This document shows positions 1 to 7,439 of a stretch of DNA of 36,937 nt, in pieces. The stretch comes from Ruminococcus sp. (lineage in GTDB: Bacteria; Bacillota; Clostridia; Oscillospirales; Ruminococcaceae). The notes under the pieces were generated by a model. It was not told where the DNA came from, ran no database searches, and saw only the letters and a program-made list of their open reading frames with translations. Position 1 is the first letter of the stretch, and each line of letters begins with the position of its first letter. Made by a program: the position numbers and the translations under genes. The DNA lies in contig SVNJ01000002.1 in the NCBI GenBank assembly GCA_015066955.1, positions 1-36,937 of the forward strand, given 5' to 3'.

Positions 1-447
1 GTTCGGTCCGCCGCTAAGTCCAAGCTCATAAAGAGTCAGATTTGTTATGTCATTGACCGTTGTTTTTTCATCGGAAAGTACTCCTGCTTTTTCAAATGCC
101 TCAAGAAGAAGCTTACGGCTTATACCCTCAACTCCGAGTTTTCCTTCAGCTGAAGGCTTTTCCTTGCGTTTTTCCTTTCCGAAAATATCGGGAATGAATA
201 TATTTTTTATGTTTCCGCCCCTGACAGCACCTTTTATGTAGTTTCGTATTTTAAGACCAGCACTGTCCGAATCAGTAAGTATAATAATCCCTGTGGTACG
301 TGCATAATAGCGTATCAGTTCAAGCTTTTCCTTATCCTTGAAGATTCCATAGCCGTTGGTTATGATTATTACAGCATTAACAATAGAAGAAAGCTTGATT
401 TTGTCGTACTTTCCCTCAACAATAATTGCTTCTTTGATTGTAATCAT
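1..447 (-). CDS. rnmV: Ribonuclease M5-like TOPRIM protein (partial, C-terminus beyond left edge)
   Basis: This gene is missing from the ORF track because it has no stop inside the window; reading the minus strand from an ATG at 447 gives 149 open codons to the edge. The N-terminus MITIKEAIIVEGKYDKIKL carries the TOPRIM glutamate (about E11), and LTDSDSAG supplies the DxD metal ligands (about D59/D61). This is the pattern of RNase M5 and the related DUF4093 small primase-like proteins. RNase M5 matures the 5S rRNA precursor in Firmicutes. The ribosome site AACGGAGGT overlaps the stop codon of holA, so the gene is the next cistron of the alaS-comEC-holA run. The TOPRIM fold is clear; assignment to true RNase M5 rather than an uncharacterised relative is likely, but the C-terminal half is not visible. 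Confidence 0.8.
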   Translation of the reverse strand, partial: MITIKEAIIVEGKYDKIKLSSIVNAVIIITNGYGIFKDKEKLELIRYYARTTGIIILTDSDSAGLKIRNYIKGAVRGGNIKNIFIPDIFGKEKRKEKPSAEGKLGVEGISRKLLLEAFEKAGVLSDEKTTVNDITNLTLYELGLSGGPN

Positions 448-457
448 ATAACCTCCG

Positions 458-1498
458 TTAATTTTTAGTCATCAGCATTTTTATTACCGCCTGTTCAAGT
501 GCCGTCTTTTCATCACAGGCAGTTGAATTAAGCTGAACTGCCGTATCACGCAATATTGCAACACAGCTTCTCAGACGGTGAACCGACATACGTGAGCTGT
601 CCCTGAATGCATTCTTTACCTTGAATTCCCATTTATAACTGAAATCATTCATAACCTCCGGAATGCCCTTACCCGATGTCCTTGCACACGCCGCCCTGTA
701 CATATCGATGAACGAACCGTATATTGAACCGAGTATCACACCTCTGTTTACTCTCTGTGCTATAAGCTCATCAAGAGCATCAAATGCTGCTTTTTTATTG
801 AAAACGGCAACCGCATCTGCAAGATTATATACCGTAACATCACTCTGACGTGAAACAAGGGTATGAACTATTTCGGCTGTAATTTCATTGCTGCCTGCAT
901 AGGCACAAAGCTTGTCTATTTCATTCGATATGAGCAATGTATCAGAAAGACACATTTCAGCAAGCTCCCGTGCAACAGGAAGTGTAATCATGCTTCCCCT
1001 TGCGGAAACATTTGACGCTATTTCCTTCGCAAGCTCATTAGGGGTTTTTATACCCTGCTCACATGCTATTCCGATTTTTACAGCAAGGTCTGCAAGCTTC
1101 TTGTTTTTGCCCTGTACACTTTTTTTGCCTTCCTTTACGTCAAAGCCAGTTATGTTGAAAATCACAACAGTCTGCGGCGGAATCTCTTTAATCGCTTCAA
1201 TCAGGGCTTTATTTGTTTCTTCACGCTGTGTTTCGCAGTTGTAATCATTTACAAGTATGCAGTTATACTCTGAAAGCATCGGCATCATTTCCGTCAAATC
1301 ACGAAATTCCGATACATCAAGATTAGTGCCGCTGAGCTTATTGAGTGCAAACTCCACGTTGTCTCCAACAGCTTTTTTTATTATTTCTTTTGTAAGTGCT
1401 TCAACACCGCTTATATTTCGTCCGTAAAGATAGTAAAAGCGGTGCAGTTCACCCTTTTTAAGCTGCGTCATTACTGTACGCACATCAGCCAGAGCCAT
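458..1498 (-). CDS. holA: DNA polymerase III delta subunit
   Basis: A 346-residue protein of the HolA family, the clamp-loader delta subunit that opens the beta sliding clamp during replication. The N-terminal region (MTQLKKGELHRFYYLYGRN) matches the family's opening strand and degenerate Walker-type segment, and the total length fits the usual 330-350 residues. Its place directly after comEC is the conserved Firmicute order (comEC-holA). The start at 1498 lies one base after the comEC stop (TGAAATG), and its ribosome site AAGGAGG sits inside the last codons of comEC, so the two are probably translationally coupled. I assign it from overall family resemblance and context; HolA is poorly conserved, so this is a strong but not motif-proven call. 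Confidence 0.88.
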   Translation of the reverse strand: MALADVRTVMTQLKKGELHRFYYLYGRNISGVEALTKEIIKKAVGDNVEFALNKLSGTNLDVSEFRDLTEMMPMLSEYNCILVNDYNCETQREETNKALIEAIKEIPPQTVVIFNITGFDVKEGKKSVQGKNKKLADLAVKIGIACEQGIKTPNELAKEIASNVSARGSMITLPVARELAEMCLSDTLLISNEIDKLCAYAGSNEITAEIVHTLVSRQSDVTVYNLADAVAVFNKKAAFDALDELIAQRVNRGVILGSIYGSFIDMYRAACARTSGKGIPEVMNDFSYKWEFKVKNAFRDSSRMSVHRLRSCVAILRDTAVQLNSTACDEKTALEQAVIKMLMTKN

Positions 1499-1499
1499 T

Positions 1500-3578
1500 T
1501 CAAAGCCTCCTTATGCTTATTTCTTCTTCCTCCGAAATTATTATTTCAAAGTTGTTTATCTGCCTGTATTCCGCTAAATCAAGCATGTCAAGACAAACTG
1601 TCACACCTGATATATCAGGGAGCTTGTTTTCCGAAATTATACCGTAAAACACATTAACATCAGAATCAGCATTTTCCTCTCTCTTTGCAGGCATAACAGA
1701 AATGCTGCGCTGACCGAAAAATATATCAAGTCTGCCCGATTCATAACGCAGACTGTAGCTTCCGTTATCATAATTAACAGCGTTTTCCCCAAAGGTTGTA
1801 ATATTATCACCGGGAAGCATATCTCCTGAATCTCCCGCACAGAATATTCCGCTTATTTGTGTAAGCTCAAGCTCTTTTGTGTAGCTGCTGTACTGAGACT
1901 GTATGCTGTCTGTCAAAGTAAGTATTCCTATTTCCGAAATGCCATTCTGTGAAATATACTTCTGCACATACTCATCTGATTTATAATGTCCGCTGAGGTC
2001 AAATACATCAGTCCTGCCACGATAAGTAACAACAACAGCGGCATTTGTACCCTTTCCAAGCACTGCTGCAACGAAGCTGTCATATCTTATCCTTTCAAAA
2101 AGTGCAGCACTCAGTGTGAAAACTGCAACCGCTGCCGCAACCGAAAATGCCACAAGCCGTCTGCTTCGGAATAGCGCATATATAGCAGCCGTCAGAAGCA
2201 TTCCGCAGATTGCAGATATGTATACTTCCCTGCTGCTGCACGAAAAATGTGCAAATTCAAGGTTTCCGAGATACTCGGTTACAGCTTTTACTATGTCAAG
2301 TGATAACCCTGCAACTGAAAGCATTGAAATCAGTCCACCGCTCAGTGCGTACACCATTCCTATTATCATAGCAAAACTGCAAAGCGGTACAATAATAATG
2401 TTTGTAAGAGGTGAAATAATCGATGTTTCATCGAAATAAATTACACTGAATGGCAGTATCACAAGCATTACGCAAAGCATCTTCACAAAGCTTTTAATAA
2501 AGCTCTGTAATGCATTGTCACTTTTCATATTTTCAGTCATATACGGTGCGAATACGCCTATACCGTATGTACCCGCAGCTGAAAGAATAAATCCACTGTC
2601 CATAATTGAATACGGATGTGAAATACATATCAGAAGCACCGCAATTGCAAGAGAATTGAGCGTATCACTCTGCCGTCTGAAAATTCTTGCGGAATATATT
2701 ACGTCAAGCATTATTGCCGCTCTTATCGCAGAAACGGGCGAATCAACAATGATAATCATAAATATAAGGAACACATTCAATACGCCAAACGACGCAATAC
2801 GATTCAAATGTACCATGTCAAGAAGCGACATTATTACAAATGCCATTATTGATACATGAAGTCCCGAAACAGCAAGTACATGTCCTATTCCACATCGGTA
2901 CATCAGGGTTTTTGAGGTATCGTCAATGCCGTTTTTTTCTCCGAAAACAATTCCGGAAAGTATTGCTCCGTTTTCAGGTCCCATTCTTGCATTTAAATCC
3001 GAAACTACTTCATTTTTATAGTTCAGCAGAAACCGCTGTAATTTACGAGAGTCGGTCGGCTCAAATTCTACGGCTTCCGCTTTCATTGATGTCAGATATA
3101 TGCCCCTTGCTTTATAATAATCCTTACTTCTGAAAAGATAATCGTTTTCAGGTATTTCAAAAAGGCAGTTTTTAAGCTTTATACGGTCTCCGATCTGCGT
3201 AAACGTGTCATCACCGTAATATGTTATTATACACTCAGGACTGTTTTCTATCCGCCCCTTGCAGGTATACGTCGCCTTATCACCGTCATGACAGCGTATA
3301 TCTGTAACAGTACCGACAAAATCTGCCTCTACACCGTTATATGCGGTAACCTTTTCATACACAAGATTGGTATACAGATGCGATACTGTCACAGCTGACG
3401 TAAATATTACGGTTATCATCGCTATATCTGCAATCGTCCATTTCAGTTTCCGTGCAATAAAATAAAACAGGGGAAACAATCCCGCAGCAAGCAGGAAATC
3501 GCTTCCCTCTGTAAAAAAGGAAGCGAAAAACAACCCCGACATATATGCTGCTGCCGCACCAATCATTTTTCGCTTCAT
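1500..3578 (-). CDS. comEC: ComEC/Rec2-family DNA uptake channel protein with degenerate C-terminal lactamase-like domain
   Basis: A 692-residue polytopic membrane protein. Residues roughly 1-60 are hydrophobic helices. Residues about 70-180 are the soluble DUF4131/OB-like region. The competence domain follows, with the signature HVLAVSGLHVSI and many transmembrane helices to about residue 490. ComEC forms the inner-membrane channel for incoming single-stranded DNA in transformable bacteria. The C-terminal soluble region resembles the metallo-beta-lactamase-like domain (VLGKGTNAAVVVTYRGRTDVFDLSG), but where an active domain has an HxHxDH signature the sequence reads LTLTDSIQSQ, with no histidines. 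The predicted nuclease is therefore probably inactive. The start has only a weak ribosome site (TAGGTAAT) eight bases after the phosphoribosyltransferase stop. Whether the organism is competent cannot be judged from here. Confidence 0.88.
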   Translation of the reverse strand: MKRKMIGAAAAYMSGLFFASFFTEGSDFLLAAGLFPLFYFIARKLKWTIADIAMITVIFTSAVTVSHLYTNLVYEKVTAYNGVEADFVGTVTDIRCHDGDKATYTCKGRIENSPECIITYYGDDTFTQIGDRIKLKNCLFEIPENDYLFRSKDYYKARGIYLTSMKAEAVEFEPTDSRKLQRFLLNYKNEVVSDLNARMGPENGAILSGIVFGEKNGIDDTSKTLMYRCGIGHVLAVSGLHVSIMAFVIMSLLDMVHLNRIASFGVLNVFLIFMIIIVDSPVSAIRAAIMLDVIYSARIFRRQSDTLNSLAIAVLLICISHPYSIMDSGFILSAAGTYGIGVFAPYMTENMKSDNALQSFIKSFVKMLCVMLVILPFSVIYFDETSIISPLTNIIIVPLCSFAMIIGMVYALSGGLISMLSVAGLSLDIVKAVTEYLGNLEFAHFSCSSREVYISAICGMLLTAAIYALFRSRRLVAFSVAAAVAVFTLSAALFERIRYDSFVAAVLGKGTNAAVVVTYRGRTDVFDLSGHYKSDEYVQKYISQNGISEIGILTLTDSIQSQYSSYTKELELTQISGIFCAGDSGDMLPGDNITTFGENAVNYDNGSYSLRYESGRLDIFFGQRSISVMPAKREENADSDVNVFYGIISENKLPDISGVTVCLDMLDLAEYRQINNFEIIISEEEEISIRRL

Positions 3579-3586
3579 ACTATTAC

Positions 3587-4126
3587 CTATTTAAAGAAAA
3601 GCGGCAGCTTTTCAAGAAAGATTATATCGTCTCTGTCAGCTGCATCACCTTCGGCAAGTACGGCTGCCTTACAGCAGATTTCACCGCCTGCTTCTGTTAC
3701 AAGCTTTTCAAGTGCAATAAGAGATTCGCCTGTACTTATTACATCGTCAACGATAAGTACACGCTTGCCCTTTATCATTTCAGCTTTTTCAAACGAAAGA
3801 TATAAAGTCTGCTCTTTTGCTGTTGTTATGGACTTTACATTAATTGAAATACAGTCCTTCATATAAAGCTTTACGCTCTTTCTTGCAACAACATACGGCT
3901 TTTCAAGCTGTCTTGCCATTTCGTATGCAAGCGGAATACCCTTTGATTCAGCTGTAATTATTACGTCACATTCAGGACACTTCTCTATAAGCTCCTTTGC
4001 GCATGCCACAGTAAGCTCAACATCAGAAAACATTACAAATGCCGCAATATCAAGCTTTTCGTTAAGCGGACATATCGGAAGCTCTCTTGTAAGTCCTGCT
4101 ACGTTAAGTGTATATGTCTCAGCCAT
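3587..4126 (-). CDS. Phosphoribosyltransferase, adenine/xanthine PRT-like
   Basis: A 179-residue type I phosphoribosyltransferase. The PRPP-binding loop VLIVDDVISTGESL is near residues 122-135, and the fold is that of purine salvage enzymes, which join a base to PRPP to give the nucleotide. The length suits adenine phosphoribosyltransferase. The loop reads DDVISTGES rather than the DDLLATGGT typical of Apt, so the substrate is uncertain; hypoxanthine/xanthine-type or regulatory use is possible. It lies between the HIT gene (9-base gap) and comEC (8-base gap) in the alaS run, with ribosome site AATAGGAG before the ATG. Neighbouring a nucleotide-phosphoramidase-type HIT protein is consistent with purine nucleotide housekeeping, but that link is inference. 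Confidence 0.8.
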   Translation of the reverse strand: MAETYTLNVAGLTRELPICPLNEKLDIAAFVMFSDVELTVACAKELIEKCPECDVIITAESKGIPLAYEMARQLEKPYVVARKSVKLYMKDCISINVKSITTAKEQTLYLSFEKAEMIKGKRVLIVDDVISTGESLIALEKLVTEAGGEICCKAAVLAEGDAADRDDIIFLEKLPLFFK

Positions 4127-4135
4127 AACACGCTC

Positions 4136-4492
4136 CTATTCCACAGGGCACACAGCTTCACTGCCCCATCCCATTTTCACACCTGCAAGAAGGTGGAAAT
4201 GAAGATGCTTAACAGTCTGTCCTGCATCGTCACCGCAGTTTGTGATTACTCTGAATCCGCTTTCAAGCCCCTCAGACTTAGCAATCTTTGCTGCTGCCTC
4301 GAATACCTTTGCAACAAGAGCTGAATTATCAGCTGTAATTTCGGAAGCACCGCTGATATGCTCCTTCGGAATGATAAGGTAGTGCACCGGAGCTATCGGT
4401 GCAATATCCTTAAAACCGTAAACGTATTCATCTTCATATACTTTAGTGCTCGGAATTTCTCCGGCAGCTATTTTACAGAATAAACAATCCAT
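4136..4492 (-). CDS. HIT family nucleotide-binding hydrolase (HinT-like)
   Basis: A 118-residue member of the histidine triad family. The N-terminal CLFCKIAAGEIPS with its Cys pair and the C-terminal triad in TVKHLHFHLLAG (HxHxHxx) are both intact, so it should be an active nucleoside phosphoramidase or adenylyl-intermediate hydrolase of the HinT/PKCI branch. It starts 12 bases after alaS, with ribosome site AAGGAG. HinT-type enzymes remove AMP from aminoacyl-adenylates and lysyl-AMP by-products of aminoacyl-tRNA synthetases, which makes an operon with alaS functionally sensible; that connection is inference. Confidence 0.93.
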   Translation of the reverse strand: MDCLFCKIAAGEIPSTKVYEDEYVYGFKDIAPIAPVHYLIIPKEHISGASEITADNSALVAKVFEAAAKIAKSEGLESGFRVITNCGDDAGQTVKHLHFHLLAGVKMGWGSEAVCPVE

Positions 4493-4504
4493 AGCTATTA
4501 CTCC

Positions 4505-7135
4505 TTATGATATGAATTCTTTAACAATTGATGCAAATGACATAATAGCTTCGTCAATCATATATGTCTTGCCGACACCTGCCATTGCACTGTCAGGACG
4601 TCCGCCGCCCTTTCCGCCTGTTATTGCGGATACTCTCTGAACAATCTTTCCTGCGTGTGCACCCTTCTTTACAGCTTCGGGGGTGCATACACAATAGAAT
4701 GTACCCTTCTCTTCAACTACGCCTGCAAAAAGTGCTACAGCAGCCTCGCCCTTATCCTTGACGCTGTCGCCGAGCTTTCTGAGCATATCGGGTGTTGCAC
4801 CTGTCATCATTGATGAAACAACCTTTACTCCGCCGATGTCCTCTGCACCGTCAAGAATTGCCGCAAGCTTTGCGTTTGCAATCTGCTGATTGAGGCTTTC
4901 AAGCTTCTTGTCCTTTTCCTTAGACTCAGCAAGCATTGCCGCACACTTCTCGGGAAGCTCTGTTACGTTTGCAAGCTTGATTGCCTTTGCAGCCCTTGCA
5001 ATAACATTCTTATATTCGTTAACAAGTCCGATCACTCCAAGACCTGTTACTGCTTCGATTCTTCTGATACCTGCAGCTACAGAGCTTTCGGAAATAATCT
5101 TGAAAAGTCCGATCTGTGATGTATTTGAAACGTGAGTACCGCCACAGAATTCAATTGACTTGTCTGCTGTTACTACTCTTACAGTGTCACCGTACTTTTC
5201 ACCGAAAAGTGCCATAGCTCCAAGCTTTCTTGCTTCGTCAATAGGCATTTCCTCCATTGTTACGGGGTATGCCTTCATGATTTCATCATTTACAATCTGC
5301 TCTACTCTTGTAATTTCTTCCTCTGTCATTGCGTTGAAATGGTTGAAGTCGAAACGGCAGTGTGCGTCGTTTACAAGCTGACCTGCCTGATGTACATGCT
5401 CACCGAGTACTGTTCTGAGTGCACACTGGAGAAGATGTGCTGTTGTATGGTTACGCATAATTGCAAGTCTGCGGTCCTTCTGAACCTGAGCAAGAAGCTT
5501 GTCACCCTTTGAAATGCTTCCCTGTTCAACTGTTGCAATGTGGAGGTAATGTCCCTCAGACTTGATTGTATCAGCAACAGACGCAATATTCTTGCCTGAG
5601 ATAAGCACACCTGTATCACCTACCTGTCCGCCGCTTTCTGCATAGAAAGGTGTTACGTCAAGAACGATTACTACGTCCTCACCCTCTGCTGCAATTTCTA
5701 TCTCCTCGCCGTTCTTGTAAATTGCAAGAACTTCTGCGTCAGCTGCTTCAAAAGCTGTGTATCCTGTGAATACAGTCTTTGGAGCTTCAATCTTAATGCT
5801 GTTGTCAGCCCATGATGAGCCTGCCTTTGCCGCATGGTCAGCCTTAGCTCTTGCACGCTGTTCCTTTGCAAGCTCGTCAAAGCGGTCACGGTCTACGGAA
5901 ATATTCTTTTCCTCGCAGATTTCGATTGTAAGGTCAATCGGGAAACCGTATGTATCAGAAAGCTTGAATGCAGCCTCTCCTGAAAGGAAGGTCTTTTCTT
6001 CCTCAATAACCTTGTCTATGTACTGGTTGAGAAGCTCTGTGCCCTTATCGATTGTCTTAGCAAAAGCTTCTTCCTCTACGCCGATAATCTTCTTGATGTA
6101 ATCTCTCTTTTCAGCAAGCTCAGGGTAAGCAACTGCATTTTCGTTTATAACGGTATCACAAACCTCATTGAGGAAAGGTCTTGTGATTCCAAGCATTCTT
6201 CCGTGACGTGCAGCACGTCTGAGAAGTCTTCTGAGTACGTAGCCTCTGCCCTCATTTGAAGGCATGATTCCGTCACCTACCATAAATGTAGTGCTTCTGA
6301 TATGGTCAGTGATTACACGGAGAGAAACGTCTGTCTTTTCGTTTTCCTTGTAGCTTACTCCTGCAATTGAAGAAATATGCTTCATTATATTCTGAACTGT
6401 ATCAACCTCGAAAAGATTGTCAACGCCCTGCATTGCACAAGCAAGTCTCTCAAGACCCATACCTGTATCAATATTCTTTGTTGCCATTTCAGCGTAGTTG
6501 CCGTTTCCGTCGCTGTCAAACTGGCTGAATACAAGGTTCCACACCTCAATTACACGGTCACAGTCGCTTGCCTGTTCAAAGCTTTCGAAAGGTCCGTAGC
6601 TTTCGCCTCTGTCAAAGTGAATTTCAGAACAAGGACCGCAGGGACCTGAGCCATGCTCCCAGAAATTATCAGCCTTTCCGAGACGGATAATTCTTTCATG
6701 AGGAATACCAACCTTATTTTCCCATATCTGCTCTGCTTCATCGTCACTTTCAAAAATTGTAATCCAGAGTTTATCAGCAGGAATTTCAAGAACCTCAGTA
6801 AGGAATTCCCATGCCCACTCGATAGCCTCTGTCTTGAAGTAATCACCAAAAGAGAAGTTGCCGAGCATTTCAAAGTATGTACCGTGACGTGCAGTCTTTC
6901 CTACACGCTCAATATCGGGAGTTCTGATACATTTCTGACAAGTTGTAACTCTCTTGTTCGGGGGTACAGCCTGTCCGAGAAAGAATTTCTTAAGAGGTGC
7001 CATACCCGAATTGATGAGAAGAAGGCTCTTATCGCCCTGAGGTACGAGAGATGCACTCTCCATTCTTGTGTGATTCTTGCTTTCAAAGAAAGAAAGATAT
7101 TTTTCACGAAGTTCATTTAAGCCTGTCCATTGCAT
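4505..7135 (-). CDS. alaS: Alanyl-tRNA synthetase
   Basis: A full-length 876-residue AlaS, charging tRNA-Ala with alanine in the cytoplasm. Class II core motifs occupy about residues 1-240 (for example RHGTYFEMLGNFSFGDYF and GSGPCGPCSEIHFD), followed by the tRNA-recognition region. The editing domain has the zinc/catalytic set HTTAH near residue 563 and CGGTH near 661, and the C-Ala oligomerisation domain ends the protein with a glycine-rich GGKGGGRPDSAMAGVG segment. The start is supported by AAAGGAGATAA upstream. Codon use is strongly biased (AAG for Lys, CTT/CTC for Leu), as for carB, which fits high expression. A T-box leader lies immediately upstream, so transcription should rise when tRNA-Ala is uncharged. 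Confidence 0.98.
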   Translation of the reverse strand: MQWTGLNELREKYLSFFESKNHTRMESASLVPQGDKSLLLINSGMAPLKKFFLGQAVPPNKRVTTCQKCIRTPDIERVGKTARHGTYFEMLGNFSFGDYFKTEAIEWAWEFLTEVLEIPADKLWITIFESDDEAEQIWENKVGIPHERIIRLGKADNFWEHGSGPCGPCSEIHFDRGESYGPFESFEQASDCDRVIEVWNLVFSQFDSDGNGNYAEMATKNIDTGMGLERLACAMQGVDNLFEVDTVQNIMKHISSIAGVSYKENEKTDVSLRVITDHIRSTTFMVGDGIMPSNEGRGYVLRRLLRRAARHGRMLGITRPFLNEVCDTVINENAVAYPELAEKRDYIKKIIGVEEEAFAKTIDKGTELLNQYIDKVIEEEKTFLSGEAAFKLSDTYGFPIDLTIEICEEKNISVDRDRFDELAKEQRARAKADHAAKAGSSWADNSIKIEAPKTVFTGYTAFEAADAEVLAIYKNGEEIEIAAEGEDVVIVLDVTPFYAESGGQVGDTGVLISGKNIASVADTIKSEGHYLHIATVEQGSISKGDKLLAQVQKDRRLAIMRNHTTAHLLQCALRTVLGEHVHQAGQLVNDAHCRFDFNHFNAMTEEEITRVEQIVNDEIMKAYPVTMEEMPIDEARKLGAMALFGEKYGDTVRVVTADKSIEFCGGTHVSNTSQIGLFKIISESSVAAGIRRIEAVTGLGVIGLVNEYKNVIARAAKAIKLANVTELPEKCAAMLAESKEKDKKLESLNQQIANAKLAAILDGAEDIGGVKVVSSMMTGATPDMLRKLGDSVKDKGEAAVALFAGVVEEKGTFYCVCTPEAVKKGAHAGKIVQRVSAITGGKGGGRPDSAMAGVGKTYMIDEAIMSFASIVKEFIS

Positions 7136-7180
7136 AAATCATTTATCTCCTTTTAATAAAAAATCAAAATAAGGTGCAAC

Positions 7181-7214
7181 AAAAATAGCCCCGTCACCAA
7201 ATGGGACGAAGGCT
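7181..7214 (-). terminator. T-box conditional terminator upstream of alaS
   Basis: On the minus strand AGCC-TT-CGTC pairs with GACG-G-GGCT around a CCATTTGGT loop, followed by ATTTTTG. The left arm shares bases with the 3' half of the antiterminator, so the two structures exclude each other. Confidence 0.85.
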
Positions 7215-7405
7215 TTCGTGGTACCACCCAAATTCAAAAGCTGACGGAAAATCAGCTTTCCTCATTAATCCTTAACGCAGATTTACGCTGCGGTTTCCCG
7301 CAAAGACTCAGGGTAAGCACCTGCTGTATACTGTGGAGCTTTCACCTAACGCTCCCTCTCTGAGCAGCTATACATACAGTCAGTCCCGTCATAGTCCATT
7401 TCACT
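7181..7405 (-). promoter_or_regulatory. T-box leader (tRNA-Ala sensing) of alaS
   Basis: Read on the minus strand, the leader has a stem I closed by GACT/AGTC, a distal AGAGAGGGAGC...AGCTCC arm, and the T-box sequence GGGTGGTACCACGAA. The antiterminator can be drawn exactly: GGG, a seven-base bulge TGGTACC, ACGAA, loop AGCC, TTCGT, CCC. The bulge begins TGGT, complementary to the ACCA end of tRNA-Ala. The likely specifier is GCT (minus strand 7318-7316, in GTGCTTACCC), an alanine codon; a nearby GCA is a weaker alternative. A competing terminator hairpin follows at 7181-7214. Uncharged tRNA-Ala would favour read-through into alaS and the genes behind it. Confidence 0.93.
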
Positions 7406-7411
7406 TATATT

Positions 7412-7439
7412 ATTATATCAAATTTTAAGAAAAAGTCAA
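7412..7439 (-). promoter_or_regulatory. alaS promoter
   Basis: TTGACT (-35, 7439-7434), 16-base spacer, TATAAT (-10, 7417-7412) preceded by TGA, giving an extended -10. The -35 box overlaps the TGA stop codon of the penicillin-binding protein gene, so the two units abut with no spare DNA. Confidence 0.8.

Noticed and set aside
6653-7120. 155-residue plus-strand ORF opposite the alaS 5' end
   Set aside because: Antisense shadow of the well-supported alaS frame, with no start signal.
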